This document shows positions 58,428 to 64,000 of a stretch of DNA of 64,000 bases, one piece after another. The stretch spans positions 229,540,539 through 229,604,538 of the forward strand of contig NC_066581.1 of assembly GCF_024323335.1 (NCBI RefSeq), written 5' to 3'. Within the stretch, counting starts at the first letter, position 1. Every line of letters starts with the position of its first letter. Made by a program: the position numbers and the translations under genes. A model generated the notes under the pieces. That model was given only the letters and a program-made list of their open reading frames with translations. It searched no databases and was not told where the DNA came from. This DNA is from Lathyrus oleraceus (lineage: Eukaryota; Streptophyta; Magnoliopsida; Fabales; Fabaceae).

Positions 58428-59036
58428 TCAACAACAGACTAAGCTCTCGGATTCCCCAGAACTGCATATGCAAAAAGAGTTATATGATGTTTTATGATAT
58501 GAAAATGATATTCATATTCCTTGGATAATCTGATTATTTTGCTTGGTGTAGGATTAAAAGTATGATGTTACAAGAGAAACAAGGTATGTAGGAGCTTGGT
58601 TTCCTACAAAACCCAATATCCCACTCACAAGTATGAACTAGTCTTCAAAAGGTGATCCTAAAAGGCCTCCCAGAGTCATGGAATCAAGTGAAAATACTTT
58701 TACATAGTGAATTCTTATAGGCCAAGAGTACCCCCAAGTGAAACTATTTAGGGTGTGGGTCTCGTGCCAACCCAAGCGCGAAACGCAGATCAACACGACT
58801 ATCCATGAGTCTATATATACTTAAGCTCAGGTGTAGAGCTTCTCTCAAGTAACATCAACCCAACCCAATAACAGCAAAATAAGATATCTAGAATGGGGTT
58901 AGCAAATATGAGAAATATAAAGCAATAAACATCCAATAAATAATATAAAAGCAAAAACAAGCAAACATGAAAATAAACACCCAACAAACAAGAAAATAGA
59001 CAAAACTAGGCTCGACTCCTTCTAGAAACTAGATCG
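58428..59036 (-). other. Ogre C leader
   Basis: This is the noncoding stretch between PBS and ORF1. It contains the phrase CTTCTAGAAACTAGATCG near the PBS. Nothing else was recognised. Confidence 0.5.
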
Positions 59037-59050
59037 TCCCCAACAGAGTC
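59037..59050 (-). other. Ogre C primer binding site, partial
   Basis: The minus strand GACTCTGTTGGGGA matches the core of the Ogre-type PBS. The first bases of the usual motif are replaced by a palindromic stretch (CTTCAGCTGAAG), so the PBS is damaged or rearranged. Confidence 0.6.
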
Positions 59051-59201
59051 TTCAGCTGAAGCTAGCTGAAATATGTCCAGTGAACGCATCGCACACTCAA
59101 AGATACAACAGAGTCACCACCAAAGTTTATTTATCCCAAAAGAGGGAAGGGAACATATCGATAAAACCCAAAGGGAAATAGACAGATAAACGGGTAAGGA
59201 A

Positions 59202-59252
59202 ATCAATTATGCAAGGGGAAGGTATTAACACCCTTCACATCCATGGTACTCC
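59202..59252 (-). other. Conserved U5 block, Ogre C
   Basis: AATTATGCAAGGGGAAGG, GTATTAACACCC and CATCCATGGTACTCC correspond to 211-262, 8029-8083 and, on the other strand, 47197-47247. Confidence 0.65.
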
Positions 59253-59654
59253 ATGGGAACCATTTTGAATGTTCTTGCTTGGATGGATGTTGTAATATTC
59301 ATGTGCCTGCAGAAAAGAAAGGGGGTTAAGAAAAGGGAGTACTCGATAAGGATTGTCGCCCTCATTCTTACGTATTCTCATGGTGCAATGAGAAAGTCAG
59401 AGTCCCATAGTTAATGGAATTGAGGAGGACAAAGAAAATAAAATAAGGTGCTCGCTAAGTATTTGTATCCTCGTGCCTACGTATCCATATAGTAAAATAA
59501 GGAAGTCAAAGCTTTAGTTCTTAGGACAAAGAATGAGAAAAAAGATATGATTGAGGGTGATGTTTAAACCGGAAAGAAAAAGGTAAAGGTCGTATCATAG
59601 CCAAGAAATGGGGGTTAACCAAAGAGGTGTGTCCCAAAAAGAAAGTGGTGTCAT

Positions 59655-60010
59655 TACCAAGAATTGAAATGTAAAGGTGGTGACAAAGCCAAGAGCAGAA
59701 ATGTAAAGGTGGTGTCAAAACCAAGAGCATAAATGTAAAGGTGTTGTCAAAACCAAGAGCAAAAATCTAAAGGTGGTGTCAAAACCAAAAGCAGAAATGT
59801 AAAGGTGGTGTTAAAACCAAGAGTAAAAATGTAAAGGTGGTGTAAAAACCAAGAGCAGAAATGTAAATGTGGTGTAAAAATCAAGAGCAGAAATGTAAAT
59901 GTGGTGTCAAAACCAAGAGCAAAAATGTAAAGGTGGTGTCAATACCAAGAGCATAAATGTAAAGTAGTGTCAAAACCAAGAGAAGAAATGTAAAGGTGGT
60001 GTCAAAACCA
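59655..60010. repeat. 32-bp minisatellite, about 11 units
   Basis: The anchor ATGTAAAGG recurs at 59669, 59701, 59733, 59765 (variant), 59797, 59829, 59861, 59893, 59925, 59957 and 59988. Spacing is 32 bases except for the last (31). The unit carries GGTGGTGTCAAAACCAAGAG. Confidence 0.95.
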
Positions 60011-60760
60011 AGAGAAGGGGTTAACCATGTAGGCGTGTCCCTGAATTGTGGTGTCATGACCAAGAACATAAATAAAAATGGTGTCAAAACCAAGAAGGGG
60101 GTTAACCATGAAGATGTGTCCCTGAATTGTGATTTCATAACCAAGAACTGAAATAAAAGTGGTGTCAAAACCAAGAAGAGGGTTAACCGTGAAGGTGTGT
60201 TTCTGAATTATGGTGTCATAACCAAGAACTGAAATAAAAGTGGTGTCAAAACCAAGAATATGGTTAACCATGAAGGTGTGTCCCTGAATTGTGGTTCCAG
60301 AACCAATAACTGAAATAATAGTGGTGTCAAAACCAAGAAGGGGGTTAACCATGAAGGTGCGTCCCTGAATTATGGTTTCATAAACAAGAACTAAAATAAA
60401 AGTGGTGTCAAAACCAAGAAGGGGGTTAACCATGAAGGTGCGTCCCTGAATTATGGTGTCATAAACAAGAACTAAAATAAAAGTGGTGTCAAAACTAAGA
60501 AGGGGGTTAACCATGAAGGTGTGTCCCTGACTTGTGGTGTCATTAACCAAGAACTGAAACAAAAGTGGTGTCAAAACCAAGAAGGGGGTTAACCATGAAG
60601 GTGTGTCTTTGAATTGCGGTGTCATAACCAAGAACTGAAATAAAAGTGATGTAAAAACCAAGAACGGGGTTAACCATGAAGGTGTGTCCCTGAATTGTGG
60701 TGTCATAACCAAGAAGGTGAGAATGACCAAGAGGTGTATCTCAAAACAAAATGGTTTCAA
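60011..60760. repeat. 81-bp minisatellite, about nine units
   Basis: The anchor TTAACCATG (one variant TTAACCGTG) occurs at 60021, 60102, 60183, 60264, 60345, 60426, 60507, 60589 and 60670. Spacing is 81 bases with one 82. Each unit contains two phrases related to the 32-bp repeat (GTGTCAAAACCAAGAA and GTGTCATAACCAAGAA), so it looks derived from it. Because 81 is a multiple of three, the minus strand stays open across it; I do not regard that as a gene. Confidence 0.95.
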
Positions 60761-61941
60761 ACCAAGAAAGTGAGAATGACGAAGAGGTGTATCTCAAATG
60801 AAAATGGTGTCAAAACCAAGAAGGGGAATGACCATGATGGTGTATCCTAGAAGATAAAGATATTGCAATGTTCTTTAAACCAAAAGGATTTGAAAAGGGG
60901 AGCCACAGAGGGCTAGTTGCAGACTTAACAGTGAGTTGATTGGAATTGCACCAAATTCTAGGAATATAGAAAAATACTCTGAGCAACTAGGTCATTCGTC
61001 TCGTACCCAAAGATATTCTAGACCAGTGTAGGGAAGATACGCTCTTATGATTATCTATTGCTCAAGGCTCATAGCATGCAAGCCTAGTAAAAGATTGACA
61101 AGTTGTTGAAATAGGTTGCCAAAAATGTTGTCTAGGGATGAGTCAGATGATTGACTACTGAGGGCAGATGAATTCCACTGAGGGTATTGATCTTGTTGGG
61201 GAGGCTGAAGGTCCAAGGTGATAGAGGCAAGTCCCATCAAGTGTCCAAGAGACTTATGGTCACTTGTAAAAGACAAATAGGGAGATGTAACAGATGAAGG
61301 GATTTAGTAGATCCAATATGAATCGGGTCAAGCCAAATCAATGGAAAGGATTGATGTGTGACCATACAAAACTAGCCTGGGGACTCATTGTTAGATAGCC
61401 TAAGAGAAATCCATATGGCTGCAAAGTGTATTGTCATATTTCTCATTGTTAGGTAGCCCAAGAGAAATCCATGTGTGTGTAAGAGTGTACTAAACCTAAG
61501 AAGATGCATGTAAAGCAGATTAAATAATACACAGGCTCCAAAAGCTCAATAGGGACAAGGGCGAGTTAAAGTGTCCACAAGGTCTCAAGGTCAATGTCAC
61601 TCCAAGTCAAGCAAAGGGACCTAAATCCTAAGTTAAAAGTACAAAAGGTCTGCAATACTCCAGATCAAGCATAGGATTGGGATTAGGTCCAAGTTACTTT
61701 ATCATGTTTTGATTCATTAAGTTTTAACAAGCCAAAAGTCAAACAAGATAAGAGCAACATATGAATATAGATGGATAGAGTATGGAATGATGTGATGATA
61801 AATGGGACATAAAATAAAAGTACTTTAAGTAAATGACATAAACTTAAATGACTTGAATTTAAATGACTTGAATTAAAGGGAATAATGTAAAGATCAATGA
61901 TTAATGTTAGGATTTAATGGTTAGTCAATGATGTCAGGATA

Positions 61942-62012
61942 ATTTAGCGATATGTTAAGCAATCGTAAGTAGGCTTATGTAGAAGCCATACCTATATGGG
62001 GTTGGTCAATAA
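61942..62012 (-). other. Conserved LTR leader block, Ogre C
   Basis: ATATGTTAAGCAATCGTAAG followed by CCATACCTATATGG and TTGGTCAATAAC is the counterpart of 1612-1684. Flanking LTR sequence is not alignable by eye, apart from GGATCAAAGAAGGTT about 250 bases further on, also in Ogre A near 1863. Confidence 0.65.
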
Positions 62013-63365
62013 CAATTTATGTATCATACATATTAGAGAATTAACACAAAGTTAACCTCCTACAATATAAGATACAATGGTTAAAACAAGAGAGAGAGAG
62101 AGATGAGAGTAGAGAAAGTGAAAGAGGGAACCAAGATAATCACAAGGGATCATTCTATCCTTAAATCAAATGACTCAAAATATGGCACATCGAGGGTTAA
62201 CCTATCAATGATGCAAAGTATTGAAGATGATTCACAATCATCTATCAACAATTTTGGATCAAAGAAGGTTGGTAAACCTCAATTCCATCTATCAATGATT
62301 TGAGATGAGGAAGAAAACATCAACCAAGCAATCAAACTCAATTAAAAATTTCAAATGATCATCAAAAGAAAATGAAATTTAATTAATAATAATTTAATAT
62401 TGATTAAATAAAGAAAATAAAAGGGAAAATGTCAAAGAGAGGTCAAAGCATCAAATAAAAGTCCAACAAAAGTGTGGGAGGTCAACAAAATTAAGAGTGA
62501 ATGGACCTCAAAAGTTGGGGTTAAAAATATTTGAAAGTGAATAAAATAAAAATGCAAATAGAAAATTAAATGGAAAATAAAATAAAATTGGCATTAAATG
62601 AAAAAATGATTTTAAAAAAATGCAAAAAATGGAATGAGGTAGAAAATATTTTTATGGAATTATGGAAAAAAATGGATTGCAAAATAATAAGGAAACTATT
62701 TTAAATTAATTTTGGAAGAAAGTGAAATAAAAAAAATAAATTAAAACATTTGAATCCAATGGCTAGCAAAGGTGGCACACACTGATTGGCTAAGGGATTT
62801 GAATTTGGCTCCAACGCACACGAAGAACTTCATCTTCAACCTCAGGATTTCCAATTTTGCAACATCATGAACTTGTGTTTTTAACATGAATCAAACATGG
62901 ACTCAGTTGCGAAACACTTCATCGTTCATGTCTCCTTGCATTAGAGCAATTGATTTGCTCTAAGCCAGGAAAACTTGCTCAAAAACTAGAAGAACCCTAG
63001 TTCTTCAACATAAAATTAAATGGTGAATACTGAAACTAAATGAGCAGTAGGTTAGGGCTTTTAATCAGTGGAGCAAGGCGAAAAGTGTGGTAACTTGTTT
63101 GCTCAACATTGTAACTCGTAACCTGTTCGAATGAAGCTTCAGAAGTAAACAATAGTGGATCTGATAGCTAGGTTGCAGAAGGATTTAGACCAAGCAAAAC
63201 TTCAAACACCTTCAGAGGATGCTGATGAAGGATTATGGGAAAAGAAATTGAAGGAAAAGAGCTTGAAATAAAAAGGAGCTTGGCATGTTATTTGAGGTAT
63301 CAGGCTTTAATGATGGAAAGGTTTCTTTGGCTTTCAAAGCTTGCAAATGAAGGAAAAAGCTTCCA

Positions 63366-63375
63366 CTATTTATAG
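63366..63375 (-). promoter_or_regulatory. TATA box of the Ogre C LTR
   Basis: The plus strand CTATTTATAG gives CTATAAATAG on the minus strand, followed by TGGAAGC as in Ogre B. Confidence 0.7.
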
Positions 63376-64000
63376 GGAATGTGTTGGGATCCAAATAAGT
63401 GTGAAATAGGCTCGAATTCGTGTCAATTGAGTGGGAAATTTTCAGATCCCGATCGTGTGGAATTTTGGTGCCACACTAGTGATTTTGGAGTTTTTCAAGT
63501 CATTTCAAGTTGTCCTCAGATGCGTTTAGTCATGGGTAATTGATTTTCACGCGTGAGAAATGATCCCAAGTTGATTTGTGCAAGTTTCAACATTATAGGT
63601 CACATACCAAAACAAAGTTAGGTCACCATGTTCAAACTTAGGCCAAATTCAATCCACTCGTGCGTTTTGTAATTTTCTTTGAGCCAAATGATTACTTCAT
63701 GGAGGAGAATAAGATACAAAAATAATCAATCCAAAAGTAGATTTGAGGTGAAAGTTGTAGACTTGTGAAGTTGAGGTTGTGACTTGTAAAATTGGGTTGG
63801 GCAATTGGTCAAGGACTTTGCAGCATGCTTGGCAATTTTGAGGTTCTATGTTCATGATGCCACAACTTTTGATTCCCTCGTGAATTTTGAGCCAAACTTA
63901 GTCCAAATGATCTTTGACATTATCTTAACACAATTCAAAAAGAATGGGGTCAAAATAAGAATTGAGCTGAAAATGGCAAGGGTGGAAAGTAGGGGTCATG

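Larger units (their letters stand above)
59074..64000 (-). repeat. Ogre C 5' LTR, running beyond the window
   Basis: It begins near TGTCCAGTGAACGC on the plus strand (boundary within about 25 bases) and continues past the window end. Recognisable parts are GAGTCACCACC at 59109-59119, the U5 block 59202-59252, the inner hairpin 59374-59392, the minisatellites 59655-60760, the conserved leader block 61942-62012 and a TATA box at 63366-63375. At over 4.9 kb it is an Ogre-sized LTR. Confidence 0.8.

Noticed and set aside
59655..60010. Regular 32-bp repeats that could suggest a CRISPR array
   Set aside because: Units are contiguous with no spacers and lie in a plant retrotransposon LTR. It is a minisatellite.
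60002..60760. Open frame of 252 codons on the minus strand
   Set aside because: It is the translation of the 81-bp minisatellite, whose unit is a multiple of three. No domain or start context supports a protein.

Overview
The window looks like intergenic DNA from a large legume genome, most likely tribe Fabeae (pea, vetch, lentil or grass-pea relatives). This rests on Ogre-type Ty3/gypsy elements with roughly 5-kb LTRs and an extra ORF before gag, an Athila/Cyclops-like element, and a Sirevirus (Ty1/copia) with an envelope-like ORF. I see no convincing host gene, tRNA, rRNA or CRISPR array; essentially every base can be assigned to LTR retrotransposons. Species and family names are inferences from recognised motifs, not from a database search.

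Layout. The elements are nested five deep. (1) The remnant of a plus-strand Ogre-like element, here called Ogre B, has its 5' LTR (43734-47414) split by (2) a Sirevirus, of which the 3' part is visible (1-33 and 40207-43733). (3) Ogre A, minus strand, 34-40206, sits just upstream of the Sirevirus envelope-like ORF. (4) A plus-strand Athila-like element (4464-22829; TSD TTGCT; LTRs of 1721 and 1722 bp) sits in the left LTR of Ogre A, and the right LTR of Ogre A still shows the empty site. (5) A solo Ogre/Tat-like LTR (7884-12876, TSD GAGAG) sits in the Athila gag-pol. To the right, Ogre B stops inside gag at about 50604 and is fused tail-to-tail with a minus-strand, more divergent element, Ogre C (about 50605 to beyond 64000), whose LTR carries 32-bp and 81-bp minisatellites.

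How the parts work. Each element encodes the usual gag, protease, reverse transcriptase, RNase H and integrase. Ogre A and C also have ORF1 and an archaeal-type second RNase H; the Athila element has two related 3' ORFs; the Sirevirus has an envelope-like ORF. All are broken: stops, frameshifts, a stop inside the Ogre A protease active site, a lost integrase aspartate, and a 613-bp LTR deletion that removes the Ogre A 5' TATA box. The Athila LTRs differ by about 20 changes (about 1.1 percent); a sample of the Ogre A LTRs differs by about 2.7 percent, which agrees with the nesting order.

Most interesting non-coding signals: a duplicated hairpin plus polypurine-tract module in the Athila element, whose two stems differ in sequence but both pair perfectly; an LTR-like promoter (TGACG palindromes plus TATA box) in front of the second Athila 3' ORF; and three sequence blocks conserved between otherwise diverged Ogre-type LTRs.
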